Source: Colletes latitarsis (lineage: Eukaryota > Arthropoda > Insecta > Hymenoptera > Colletidae). Taken from it: a stretch of DNA of 64,000 nt. The position numbers were made by a program, and so were the translations under genes. Location of the stretch: positions 13,447,501-13,511,500 of the forward strand of contig NC_135140.1 of NCBI RefSeq assembly GCF_051014445.1, in the 5' to 3' direction. The notes under the pieces are model-generated. The model ran no database searches. It was not told the DNA's origin and saw only the letters and a program-made list of their open reading frames with translations. Positions 38,989-50,489 of this stretch are shown piece by piece (the first letter of the stretch is position 1; every line of letters starts with the position of its first letter).

Positions 38989-39120
38989 ATCCACCGACGT
39001 TCCTGGTGAGGCCGCAATCGCAGCAGGTGAAGGCAGGCGGAATAGCGAGCTTCTACTGCACGGCGGAGGGTACGCCGCCGCCCCAGATCCACTGGAGGAA
39101 GAACGGAAAGAAAATTACCG
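38989..39120 (+). CDS. Lar: Lar exon: N-terminal half of Ig domain 1
   Basis: This is an internal exon of the LAR-type receptor protein tyrosine phosphatase, a neuronal cell-surface adhesion receptor that guides axons and organises synapses. The acceptor is the TGCTCGCAG ending at 38988 and the donor is GTAAGT at 39121. The exon is 132 nt and starts and ends in phase 1. It encodes PPTFLVRPQSQQVKAGG, then IASFYC with the first Ig cysteine, then a proline-rich turn, the core tryptophan in IHW and WRKNGKKIT. This order and wording match insect Lar Ig1 just after the signal peptide, and also resemble vertebrate LAR, PTP-sigma and PTP-delta. The first codon is split: a G from the upstream exon would give Asp, while the candidate microexon at 16464 would give Asn. 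The signal-peptide exon and all later Ig, fibronectin III, membrane and phosphatase exons are not found in the window. Family assignment is from recognition of the sequence, not from a database search. Confidence 0.88.
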
Positions 39121-39541
39121 GTAAGTTTTCGCCTTTCACCCTTTCCCTCTGCCGTCTGTCCGCTTTCGAAACTTTCCTACGAGCCACCGTTCCCTTGTCG
39201 GCCCTCTATCCGTCCCTGGCCCCCCCCCCCCCCAACGCCCGCGTTTCTGTTTCAACCGAGGCTCGAGAGGAGACTATTCGAGGGGTTTACCATTCGGATA
39301 TTTGACAAATACACGAACAAGAGCCTGTTCGAGTACTTGAAATTCGTACCGAGACAAAGCTCAGTTTTTCTTCGAAGTCAAATATTTGTTTATCCAGTGT
39401 AGCTTGAACGTTTGATCAAACTTGAACGAATTGAAGCTGTTCGAATGCTCGAAGAACTTGTATCTTGAACAGTTGCATTTAAATAGTATTCGAATAAATT
39501 TTGTATTTTGTTTTTCAACGTTAACAATACGATCCTGTAGC

Positions 39542-39706
39542 ACTCTCTGTGACAAACAGGATCGGAGATATAGCGTATCAAAGTTTGACGAAAAAAGTAT
39601 AAAAATCGTAAAATATTTCATTTTTATATACGCTACCTCGTCAAACGTGATTTTTTTTAGTCAAAGTTTGAAACGCTATATCTCCGCTTGTATTTGTCAT
39701 AGAGAA
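39542..39706. repeat. Imperfect hairpin (inverted repeat, ~55-bp arms)
   Basis: The left arm holds CTCTGTGACAAACAGG, GGAGATATAGCG and CAAAGTTTGACGAAAAAA. The right arm, 39651-39706, holds the inverted forms TTTTTTTTAGTCAAAGTTTG, CGCTATATCTCC and TTGTCATAGAGAA. The loop is about 53 bp. It is likely a small foldback transposon remnant. Confidence 0.8.
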
Positions 39707-40834
39707 TTTTGCATTTTCTGGTTGGAAATAAAAAAAAATATTATTTCACCTCTTTTGTAAAATTGCGGCTACGTACTTTACCGAGATATAGCGTGAAAAT
39801 TAAAAAGTACACGATTGCCGCCTCTTTTGTCGTGTTGATCTCTAAATTAATTTCTGGGAATTCATATTAAAATTATACTCGCGTGTAAATAGACCGATTA
39901 GTACAATAAAATGACTGCTTTTAATTATCACATTTTTGTTAATTTCTGGGGTCTAAATTAGTTTAAAAGCCAGAGAAAGAAATATTCTCTTCTCTACTTT
40001 CCTGCACATTAAACAATAGTTTGATACTTTGAAAACATTTAAGGATATTATCCCCTTGTATTTACCCATATATTCTACTTTATTGAGAAATTTTTAAATC
40101 CATGTCAAAATACATGCCACCATCGTTTACGCAAAACTAAAAGGAACTAAAACGTATTCATAGATTTATAAATATAACCGACAGTAGTATTTTATAAAAT
40201 TCTTCTAACAAATATATCCCAAAAGTTTCATCGATATTTAAATATGTTTTTGCAGTGTGGTGAAACTCACAATATTAAAGATAGCGATGTATGGTTTTCG
40301 ACATCACTGGCTAACAGTTCACGAAATATTTAATGTTAAAGTTTCCATACAGCAATATGTACATAAATAACTTTTCCAACGGTAACAGCCATAGTCGGTA
40401 GAGTGTCTCTTTTCCGTGCATCTGCCATTTTTCACCACAGGCTCGAATCCCATCGAGAAACATTTTCGTTTAACTTTAAAATCTTTAATTCTATTTACCT
40501 ATATAAAGTTCAAGATTTATTTTACGTTTATATTATTTATATAAAATTGTACAGTATTCATTTCCGTCATAAATAGTACACGCCCGTGTTTTTTAAAATA
40601 TCTCGCGTTATATTATGTTAACATAGAAGTTGTGAATTGCGTGTAAGGGCTACCGTGTACGTAAACAAAATTTACATTTAAATAATGCCAGTCGATTCGC
40701 TCGGAATAAATATAGACGTACGAATGGAGGCAAAGACAAAATGATAACACATTTAGAAGATATAGATATACATTGCATATTAATATAAACTATAAAAATA
40801 CGTAAATGCTAATAAAATTGGATTATATGCGTTT

Positions 40835-41229
40835 TTAGTAGTGTATGGTACCTCCAAGAATTTTTTTTTGTTTTCTATTATCTTTTAATTTTAGTTTGCG
40901 ATAAATACTATCATTTCTGTTTGCATACATTCTTGTAACTCTTTTGCATTTTCAAATTACCTTCCCGCTTCATGCACTGCTCGCGACAATAATCCCCCAA
41001 CAATACTCTGCTATAGTTAGATCGGGAGGGCACGTTGGCCATTTCAGAATAGAAATCTTTTCTCTTTAAAAAATAATCTTGCATAAATTTCGCTTTAAGC
41101 ACAGCAGCATTGTCTGGTTAAAACGCGTATTCTGTGCAAAAATGTTCATTCATTCAAGGTAATTAGTACTGTTCATTTTTCAGCAAATAAAATGAATGGT
41201 TTCTTTTCCCTATACTCGATTCCTGCCCA
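40835..41229 (-). pseudogene. Decayed Tc1/mariner-type transposase, C-terminal half
   Basis: Reading the minus strand from 41229, the pieces appear in the order expected of a Tc1-like DDE transposase, but in shifting frames. WAGIEYREKKPFILFAEK is followed by MNSTNYLE, then FNQ and a DNAAVLKAKF-type stretch (second catalytic Asp region), a QDYFLKRKDF segment, and WPTCPPDLTIAEYCWGII. The last matches the WPxxSPDLNPIExxWG block and keeps the third acidic residue. A C-terminal GGTIHY and stop TAA lie at 40835-40840. Several stops and frameshifts separate the pieces, so it is dead. The N-terminal DNA-binding half was not found. Confidence 0.8.
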
Positions 41230-41849
41230 TATTATTATTCATACTTCATTCATTCGACGTTCGATTTTTCTGTTCGTTAATAGCTATTTAATTATATAGT
41301 GATAATAGTATACGTTAAAGTTTCTTTCGTTGTAGAGCCCACAAAACAAAAATTTATTTTTTACACAAACATCCTGTATTCAAATTTCAATTCATTTTCA
41401 ATTAAATAAAGAATTTATAATCCAGTTTTATCGTACACCAATCGTATACTCGATAGGAGTTGCTCAAACTTGTTTGGATATGTAGCGTCAAAGTAAATTT
41501 CAAAATAAACATAGAAGATAGAAAAAATTATAGTAGATGATATGATCATTAGGTAGAGGATAAAATACCCTTTAAAATGAGCGTTTGTGAGAGTCGATAG
41601 CTCTATTAGTTCCGGAGATATAGCGATTTTAGTTTCAAGTCGATGCGGTGGCTAGTTTCGGAGATAGGGTTTGTTTACATTTCGTTGCGCTCGCGCGAGT
41701 TCATTCATCCCCCGCGCGCGTAGATAGTAGACAGTGCGTAGTATATTCTTGGAAATACTACGACTTCCCGGTCACGTGACTGTCTCGACTCACGCGCGAC
41801 AAGGAGGTACGACGCGACGCGTCAGACGAAGACAGAGATAGTCGAATTA

Positions 41850-42712
41850 AGAAAATTACCCTTTTACATAAATTACGATATCTCGAAAACGGAAAGTCCG
41901 ATCGACAAAAACCAAAAACCATTTTAAAGGGGAGGCTTTGCCGCCTCTAACAGTGCCTTGATAATGGAGGAAACACTAATAGTTTCGAAGCTGCACGTAA
42001 TTAAAGTTTTAGTAATTTCAATACGCGTTAGCGGTCTATTGTAACACGGAACGAGCCATAGCAGAGTTTTCAAAAAATTACCCTTTCATATAAATTACGA
42101 TATCTCGAAAACGGAAAGTCGGATCGACAAAAACCAAAAACCATTTTAAAGGGGAGGCTTTGCCGCCTCTAACAGTGCCTTGATAATGGAGGAAACACTA
42201 ATAGTTTCGAAGCTGCACGTAATTAAAGTTTTAGTAATTTCAATACGCGTTAGCGGTCTATCGTAACACGGAACGAGCCATAGCAGAGTTTTCAAAAAAT
42301 GACCCTTTCATATAAATTACGATATCTCGAAAACGGAAAGTCGGATCGACAAAAACCAAAAACCACTTTGAAGGGGAGGCTTTGCCGCTTCTAACAGTGG
42401 CTCAATTTTTAATAAAGCACTGGTAGTTTCGGAACTGCACGCATGTAAAGTTTTTATATTTTTAATACGCTTTAATACGCCTCTATGAGGCGGAGAGCGA
42501 GGCACAGTGGAATTTTAAAAATTACGCTTTCTTTTACACGATGATATCTCCAAAACGGAAAGTCGGATCGACATAAATCAAAAGCCATTTTAAAGGGGAA
42601 GCTTTACCGCTTCTAACAGCAACTCAATTATTAATAAAACACTAATAGCTTCGGAACTGCACGCGTCTAACGTTTCTATATTTTTAGTACGCGTTGTCAA
42701 ACCGTTTTAAGA
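41850..42712. repeat. 222-bp tandem repeat, four copies
   Basis: The landmark ATCGACA of each unit is at 41901, 42123, 42345 and 42567, exactly 222 bp apart. Units share GATATCTCGAAAACGGAAAG, AAAGGGGAGGCTTTGCCGC, CTAATAGTTTCG and AATACGCGTT. The first two copies are nearly identical, and copies three and four are progressively diverged. Confidence 0.95.
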
Positions 42713-44875
42713 CAGTCGAAACTGAAAATTCTCTATATATTTTATTTTTTTGCGCCTTTGAATTCTTGGCGGGCGCGTCGAACGCATTAAAGGGTTAATA
42801 TCGGCGGCTCGAGGCTGTTTTTCCAGTCGGGACTCGTCGGGAATGGCCGCGTCGAATTTCACGCGGCAAGATTCCCATCCTCGAACGAACAGACGGAATC
42901 GAGCGCGAATCCCGGATATCGACTTACCGAATCGGGCGAGACTAACGGCGGCGAACAAACACGCGACGCTCCGTTTACGCTCGGCCGAAGCGACGGCCAA
43001 AGATAATCGAATCTCTCTAGAGAGAGAGAGAGAATTGCGACGAGTCTACTTTGGCGAATCGCGAGGAACACGCCCGGAGACGCGACGATCCCCGGCCAGT
43101 TTCCGAAACTCTTGAAACCGGACCCGCTACGACTCCTGGCAACAGCCGGCGCGCTTCCGGGACTCCGACGAGCGCGAAATTTACTTCGAAAGAAGTAGAC
43201 GAGAACCGACAAAAAAAAAAAAAAAAAACTCGACGAAAATGCGACGTCGTTGCGAAACAGAAATCGGAACCGGAAGCGAGCTAAGGAGTCGGATTACCGT
43301 ACCATTGCGATCCTCGACGCGAATGGCTGAAGCCAGGATTCTTTGTCACGATACTCCATCCGTTGCTTTTACGGTAAATTACAACGGTAATTCGATGAAT
43401 AAAGGGTTGGGTATTTTAACGCTTTATACAAACTGTTGCAAAATACAGGTAAAATCAGTACTGGAAAGAATCTATGTTGCTACTAAAGGAATAGTAAATG
43501 TTGATATTGACCGCACGGATGCAAATTCTGCATCGTCGATGAATGTACAGGAATGCTTGGATAACTGCGAGTCATTTTCGATTGGATAAGTGAACGGTAG
43601 TGGTCCCTACTACTGAAAGGGGACTCCCCTTGACACGCTTCGAAAGCTCAACGTCGAGCGGACCGCGCAATGTAACCTGATCTGAGCTCGAATACTGCGA
43701 AGGAATGCATACATAGTACATAATGCAAAGATGAAATTTTTTTTATTTTTGTTTTTTCTTTAATGAAACTTTCGCCAATGTATTTGCGAGAGTTTCACGG
43801 TTAAAATAAGACCAAACACGATATGATTTGTTTTTAACCTGCTTCTAATAGACTACAAAATCGTGTTAGATACGATTAAATATTCAAATTGGTCCAAGTT
43901 ATACTTTGGTCTTTTTTTCTATAAAATTTACAATCTATCTATAAGCAATAAATAAATTGAATAGGTGATTAATAATAGGTCTTACTTTAATCAGAAAAAT
44001 TTCAGAAATATATTAATAAAGGATCTCGACAAGATAACGAAAGATAATGAACGTTTGAAAAATGCAACAAATTTTAAATAACATCGACTGTGTTTCGCCT
44101 TTCTAGACCAGAATAACCCCTTAATCGAGTTTGCCAACGATCTCGCGCGACTGTTCGCCGAGCCGCCGTCATGCAGTCGTGAACCCGTGAAACCGGAACC
44201 GGAATTTATTCGGAGAGAGCGCGCTGGACCCGATTAACCGTTGGAAATTCTCAACGCCGCGAAAAATCGCGCCGGCTAACGCCGGAGTGGTTGGTTTTAT
44301 CCGGGCTTCGACGATTGTCGTCGATTTCGAATCGGTTCGCGACGCCAAAATTCGCTGAGTTTTATTTTTTTAATCAAATTTTTGTCGCGACCTCGAACAA
44401 ACCTTCCTTTCTATTACAGGAACGAGCGCAATGAATCGTTGATTTTTCCTCGCGCGAGAAAACGAGGCAAATCGTACGTTATGTATGATCTCGTTCTAAA
44501 AATAATCAGATTATGCGAGATTAGCTGCCCTGACACAATTAAATCAATACGGTCTCTGACATTTACTGAACCATTCAAGTTATATGCAAGTTAATTGATA
44601 TGAAACTGACGAATATTGAGCATTTTGTGGAAAGCTTAAGAAGTTGGATCATCTGGATGTGGAAATTTATTCCCAAGTGACGATGACGCTTTTTTTTTAT
44701 ATTTAATAAATAGTATATATAAATTTTGTTACCAATAAAGTGGTTTGGAACTTTTATGCGGAGTAAAAAATCGCGCCAATTAATGTCAAATGCATGGTCC
44801 CGGTTGAGAAATCAAAGTCGACCCGAATCTTTTTATTTCTCTCGATTCACACGAATCTTTCGCGTTATGCCGCAG
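42713..44875. other. Noncoding intron DNA; CpG-dense then AT-rich
   Basis: The CpG-dense block 42730-43330 includes CTCTCTAGAGAGAGAG at about 43013 and A18 at 43211. The rest is AT-rich with a short CpG-dense stretch at 44130-44480. No exon other than the one starting at 44876. Confidence 0.5.
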
Positions 44876-45052
44876 ATGCACAGACACGGTACATGGTGCA
44901 GAACTACAAAAACGGAGCCTTGCTACGGATCGAACCTGTCAGGCCAGGTACGCGACAACAACCGTTCCGCGACAACGCCCTGTACGAGTGTCTGGCCGAG
45001 AATGGAGTTGGCGACGCCGTGTCAGCCGAGGCGCAGCTCAAAGTCTACGAAA
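44876..45052 (+). CDS. Lar: Lar exon: C-terminal half of Ig domain 1
   Basis: This exon completes the Ig1 domain begun at 38989. The acceptor is TTATGCCGCAG ending at 44875 and the donor is GTAAGTGT at 45053. The exon is 177 nt and phase 1 at both ends, so it joins in frame (ACC G|AT GCA, giving T-D-A). It encodes AQTRYMVQNYKNGALLRIEP, then VRPG, a short extra stretch TRQQPF, then RDNALYEC with the second Ig cysteine, and ENGVGDAVSAEAQLKVYE. The RIEPV and YEC-ENGVGDAVSA wording is diagnostic of insect Lar. Family members I know go directly from the VRxx turn to RD..YEC, so TRQQPF (44950-44967) looks like a six-residue insertion. A donor-like CAG|GTACGC lies inside the exon at 44948, also in phase 1. 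The next Lar exon (Ig2) was not found downstream. Confidence 0.88.
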
Positions 45053-45394
45053 GTAAGTGTCCACAACTTTTATATTTCACTAACGACTCTCATCGACGTG
45101 AATTCCTCTCGAACGAGGACTACGTGGCGGTCTCGAAACGAACATTTCAAAGTCAAAAGAATATCTGTTCCCATGGACCCATCCATTTACGGATGACTAG
45201 GATGTTTATATCAATAAAATATGTAAGTGACATACGTCAAATATGCATCAATAATGTGCCAAAATATACAGGAATATGCGAAAATATATTCGAAATATGT
45301 TCGAATAATTTTATTACTTAAACGTAACAATGATCGATTATAATTTAAATTACAATATGCGATGAGTACTTTTTCAATATTGTCAAGAGCTAGT

Positions 45395-46020
45395 TGATGA
45401 CGTCGAAGGGTTCTGTTACTACAAATTTAACACTCTAAGTTAACACTTTCGCAGATAGAATTCACCCCCTTGCGAGTCGAGCTTTTCCAGAAATTTGTTT
45501 TTTTGAATCTTTGCAACGAAGATAAAATAAAAATATAGTAACAACTCTTGCTGGCTCTGAAGGGTTCCGATACTACAAATTTAGCACTCTAAGATAGAAC
45601 TTTCGCAGATAGAATTCACCCCCTAGCGAGTCGAGCTTTTCCAGAAATTTGTTTTCTTAAAATCATTGCAATGAAAATAAAATAAAAATATACTAGCAAC
45701 AGCAAGCTTCCAAGGGTTCTAATAGCCATACGTTTTACACTCTAAATTGACACTTTCACAGATCAAACTCACCCTCTTGCGAATCAAGCTATTCCAGAAA
45801 TTTGTTTTCTTAACTTTTTGCAACGAAGATAAAATAAAAATATAGTAACAACTCTTGTTGACTCCGAAGTGTTCTGTTACAAATTTAGCACTCTAAGTTA
45901 ACACTTTCGCAGATAGAATTCACCCCCTAGCGAGTCGAGCTTTTCCAGAAATTTGTTTTCTTAAATCCTTCCAACGAAAATAAAATAAAAATATACTACA
46001 ACGCTCCCGAAGGGTTCCGT
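45395..46020. repeat. ~153-bp tandem repeat, four copies
   Basis: CGCAGATAGAATTCACCCCCT recurs at about 45450, 45604, 45757 (diverged) and 45909. Units share GAAGGGTTC, GAGTCGAGCTTTTCCAGAAA and GATAAAATAAAAATATA. The array starts about 340 bp after the Ig1 exon donor. Confidence 0.93.
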
Positions 46021-47591
46021 TATAGTGTCGCGTTCGAATAGGAAGCGTCGTTGATGTTTTCAGGCATTGTACCCCCGTTCGTTCGCGACGTTTTCGAAGT
46101 AAGATAGAAATTATCGAAATAGCCAGCGAACCGCAAACGAGGCGGCAAGATAACGAGCTAAATTTTGTTGAAATTAAACGAAGCCTTTCTTCTTCTTCCG
46201 TGCCATGGTCCGGTGGGGGGATCTTTTTTCCCTTTCTATTTATACGGAAGAGCGAACAGCTTAATGGCGCCCAGTTCGGCGACCAAGCGGAAGGCGACGT
46301 AATAGAAAAAAAAACGCGGCCGACGTGCACCCCGGGAAAGCTTACCCTTTTCCAGCAAGAATCTCTTAAACTTTCGCGAAACGCCTTAATTGGCTCGGCC
46401 AGCTTTTTAATTCGATTCCAACTTCGGAATGGCGGATATTTTTGCTCGCAATTTCTCGTATTCTTCTCCGTCCCCGAAAAAAGAGAAAGAACCGTTTCGT
46501 GGCGAGAAACCATTCCAAGGAGCTTCTAGTTTTTACGCTACGTTCTCTTTCTCTCTCTCACTCTCTGTCTCTCCGTTGGCAACATCCGTCGCAGCCGCTC
46601 CCCTATTCCTCTCTTCGCATCGATGCTCGGAAACGCATCGGTATTTTTTACCTTTTCTCTTTCGCTTTTTTGAATCTCGACTGTCGGCCATTTCGTATCA
46701 ATGCCATCGCCATCCGGCGCCAGGCCCTCATAAATCGCGGATATTTGCTCGAATCTCTCAAATTCGCCGATGATTTCGGCTTTATTTGTTATAAAGTCGA
46801 TCCAGTTGGGGCGAACGCGTTCCTTTCGTCCTCTCTGCTCCACCCGTCGGTGTCTTTTCGCGAAATAAAAAAAAAAAATATATATAATTAACAGCCTCGA
46901 GCTGGCCTTCCGCTTTGGTAACGCGATCTTCTCGAGTGGCCGAAAAAGTTCTCTAATTAAAAAGCTGCGGGGGCCAACTTTTCCACGCGGTGGCCCCTGG
47001 CCCGGGCGATCGAAATTGGCGCGATTTAAAACGATTCGCCGACCAAAGGCGCTATTACTAATTGTGAGCGACAAACTAAATCGCGGAGCTTGCCGCGAGC
47101 TAAGCACTTTTTCCCCTGGAGGGGCGGGGGAGGTCGCGCGCGATTAATCACTGCGCGAAATTCTCCCTTTTTCCCCCAGAGTTTTTCGTTTTCCCCCGCT
47201 TAAGCGAGCTTCGTGGGTGTGTATTAACGCGTATGAAATATCGTTCTTTTTTCGATCAAATTTCGAGGCCGTATAATAAATCTTTTTTTCCGCTTGAAAT
47301 TTTTTATATTTAACCGACGTTTCCCTGTTTTTCGATTTTAACGCGTTTCCTCGCGGAAATTGTTCGTACCAGACCGGCGGACGGGCACTCGTCAAATTTG
47401 AAAGTTGTACGTCAATGTTCAATATTGGGACACGTTTGTACCAAAAGTTTTTTTTACGTATTTTCATCTTACAAATCGTACAGATTGGTTTTTATATCGA
47501 GAGCAACCGGTAGCAGTTATTAAAATGTTACTTTTTGATACACAGCGTGTATCAGGTGTCAAAGTCCCAAAATCGATGAAAGATGTTTATA
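46021..47591. other. Noncoding, CpG-dense; weak exon-like segment at 46064
   Basis: The acceptor TGATGTTTTCAG ends at 46063 and GTAAGA is at 46099. The 35 nt between is open in all three frames; the frame continuing Ig1 reads IVPPFVRDVFE. The lengths and phases do not fit a symmetric Lar exon. The rest is CpG-dense with TC runs near 46540-46570 and no recognised gene. Confidence 0.35.
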
Positions 47592-48605
47592 CAGGGTGTT
47601 CGGCCACCCCTGGAAAAAATTTTAATGGGAGATTCTGGAGGCCAAAATAAGACGAAAATCAAAAATATCAATTTCTTGACTGAGGCTTCATTAAAACGTT
47701 CAAATCATTCTGAAAAAATTATTTTTGGTTGTGGGGCTCAATTACAATCATTGTTGGTGAATACACGTACCCCTGAAATCCTGCCCACTTTCGAGAAAAA
47801 AATTGGAGGTGTGAAATTTTTCGAAAAAATTAAAAAATTTCAAATCGTACTAAAAAAATTATATTTGATTGCAGGGGCCAATTATAATCATTTTTAGTCA
47901 ATAGACATACCCTCGAAATCCTAACCATTTTCGAGAAAAAAAATTCCTTACCGAAAATATAATTTCTGGCCAGAAATGTCTGCCCGAATTTTCATGCGAA
48001 TCTTTAAAACGTCATAACTTCTGAACGGATTGGGCGATTTTAATGTTTAAAAAAGCAAACTACGCGTATTTTGATGGAGAATGTATAGAAATTCCAAAAA
48101 TATTCGAGAAGTTGATCCTTGACCACGAAAAATGAGGAAAACCCCATAAAAATGGTCCAATTTTCAAACAGCCATAACTCCTACAATTGTGAATATATTT
48201 CAATGAAACTTTTTTCTGAAGTAGAACTCATGGGTACCTACAAAAAAGTATTAGACAACTTTTCTGTAGGGCGTCAAACAAAATTATTAAAAATGAGAAA
48301 CGAATTTTTAAGAAAAATCGACAGGTAGTAGGTGCCCAAATTTTTCGACAAAAAAAAAATTTTTCAAATCGTTCTAAAAAAATGGTTTTCAATTGCAGGG
48401 GTCAATTACAATAATTTTTGGTGGCTAGACCTACCCCTGAAATCCTAGCCACTTTCTAGAAAAAAATTCAGTACGGGCGGAACTTTAAACGTGAATAACT
48501 TTTTAACGAAGCCTCCATCAGCAAATTAGTATTCTTGATTTTCGTCTTATTTTGGCTTCTAGAATCTCCCATTAAAATTTTCCCCAGGGGTGCCCGAACA
48601 CCCTG
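47592..48605 (+). mobile_element. Terminal-inverted-repeat element, best-preserved copy
   Basis: The left end CAGGGTGTTCGGCCACCCC and right end GGGTGCCCGAACACCCTG are inverted and flanked by TTATA and TATAG, consistent with a TA-type target. The inverted similarity runs inward through AAAATTTTAATGGGAGATTCT and CCAAAATAAGACGAAAATCA. The interior, in the same sense as 31059-31955, contains ACTACGCGTATTTTGATGGA, GAATATATTTCAATGAAACT and GGGCGTCAAACAAAATTATT. At 1,014 bp it carries no transposase. Confidence 0.88.
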
Positions 48606-50489
48606 TATAGAGACACTCTGTTTATTACTGACGAATTGCGTTAGACTGTTTATATCATCGATAACTCATTGTTTTCCTTAATAGGAAATTGACAGGTCGA
48701 TCTTACGACAATTTATCGAGTAATCAATTGCATGAATTATTGGAAGACGTTCCATTAGACGCATTGTACATCCGCACGTGATTTATACATAACGTCTCGC
48801 TGTCGTGTTTCAGCCAAATAGCCAGTCGGTTCATGAACGAATAATTCTCTAACGAATGTATGGATCGTACAGAAATCTCTTGACCGACCTTCTCGTTTTT
48901 CGTACTTAAACCGGATGGAAATTTATTTTTGGAACCACTTAAAAACCTTCTTACCGTGAATTCTGAGTATATGGAATATTATATATATAAATGTATATTT
49001 TACTTAAAAAATTTAACTAGGCTTTGAAGTTCTCCCTGCTACTATATTTACAGAAAAAAAGTACACACTTCCATGTCAAATAATTCTCACATTTCGAAAC
49101 ATCTTAAACAATTTTCGAAACATTTTGGCGTATTCGGTTAAAAGGAAGACCCTGTAAATACAGCGCTCGTACGCTGCACGAACACGTTTGTAGCACTTTT
49201 GTAGTACACGCGACAACTGGGTTAGATGCGAGAAATACAATATTCGATGCCATGACGACTACATCGAACATCGTGATCCACTTTGTATCTATTCGAAACG
49301 TGATAGAAAAATACATGAAAAAGACGTGTACGTACATGGATGAATAGATGGGTAGTACAGAACGACGATAGTTACGTTCATTTCGCATTATGTTATCCAA
49401 TGAAATACAATACAATCCATACTACTCGTGTTTCTCGCACAAGTGCCCCCGTATTACCTCGACACACGAGACGTAACGAGAATTCTTACGTGATACCGTA
49501 TTTCTTCTCGCGGCAGCTGATAAAAGTGTCTAAAAAGAGCGTGTAGAATCTCAGCGCGGACTGCTCATAATAAGTAAACGAAAAATTCTTATTTCTTTCG
49601 CTTCCCTACCGTCATCTAATGCCCTGATTAGTGATTCACATTTATTTTGAAGAATCTCGATCACTTTTGGCGACACAGCTGCAGCTGCATCCTAAGCCCC
49701 ACGCAATGGCGTAATATTCCCGTTTTCGCGGTCGAGAAAAATTTGAAAGTTTAACCAATTTTTCTCCGCCGGTCGGATAAGCGGTGTATTTAATTCGAGC
49801 GGGTGAAAAATAAGCTGGCTCGCGTTCCAGCGTTGGGTAAGGTCGATGCTTGGGCGGAGTTGGTTGGGCAAATGGAGTCGGCGGCGTAATGGGCCCCAGC
49901 GAATATTTCGGCATTCTCGCGAACATTGCCCGTACGCGCTTCGTTATCGAACGCATCGGCGCGATATTCATCCCGTGAGCTCGTATTAAAGCCGCATTCG
50001 ACTAATGCGGTTAATCGAAGCATGTAACGACGCAATAATGTAACAACGCAACGTCGAGGCGAGTGTGGTTAAAATTACGCGGGTTACCAGCGGAAACAAT
50101 CGATAAACGCAACGGGGGCCCACAGACTCCGGCAACTCCAAGGTTCCCTGCTTACGTCCGACCCTCGTCAAAATTCCAAACGCGTTTCCTGGACTCGCGA
50201 TCCCATTTGAAACTGACCAGCTTGCGTTTCGATTCTTTTTATGGACGATCTTTCAGAATTTCTGTTTAAACCTCTGGCAAAAAATTATTTAACCTTTAAC
50301 CTTCGATTAACCTGTATTTAACCTTTCTTGACGATTGATAATCATTTTTTAATGTGCTCGCTAGCGGATGAAAATGGTAGAATTTTTTGCAGGAATAATA
50401 TCTTTATTTTGGGCCATTTGTAAACCGCTTTACCTAAAATTTGTTACGGTACCAGTTTGAAAACTTACAGCGTTACAGGTCTAGATGAA
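48606..50489. other. Noncoding; no gene seen
   Basis: A good acceptor-like CTGTCGTGTTTCAG ends at 48813, but no donor or protein-like frame follows. CpG-dense at about 49650-50250. Confidence 0.4.

Larger units (their letters stand above)
39121..44875 (+). other. Lar intron splitting the Ig1 domain
   Basis: This 5,755-bp phase-1 intron lies between the two Ig1 half-exons, with donor GTAAGT and acceptor GCCGCAG. It holds a C14 tract 100 bp after the donor (39220-39233), a hairpin at 39542-39706, a decayed Tc1-type transposase on the minus strand at 40835-41229, a four-copy 222-bp tandem array at 41850-42712, and a CpG-dense block at about 42730-43330 that includes an A18 run at 43211. I see no other exon in it. 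Confidence 0.85.

Noticed and set aside
40385..40456. tRNA-like segment with A-box-like TAGTCGGTAGAGTG and B-box-like GGCTCGAATCC
   Set aside because: Spacing between the boxes is about nine bases too long and the T stem pairs poorly; at most a decayed tRNA-derived repeat.
46064..46098. Possible 35-nt exon reading IVPPFVRDVFE in continuation of Ig1
   Set aside because: It would end in phase 0, whereas the neighbouring Lar exons here are phase 1 at both ends, it does not resemble the start of Ig2, and the donor is followed by an in-frame stop.
48814..48850. Acceptor-like CTGTCGTGTTTCAG followed by a short open frame
   Set aside because: The frame stops within 13 codons and no donor is present.
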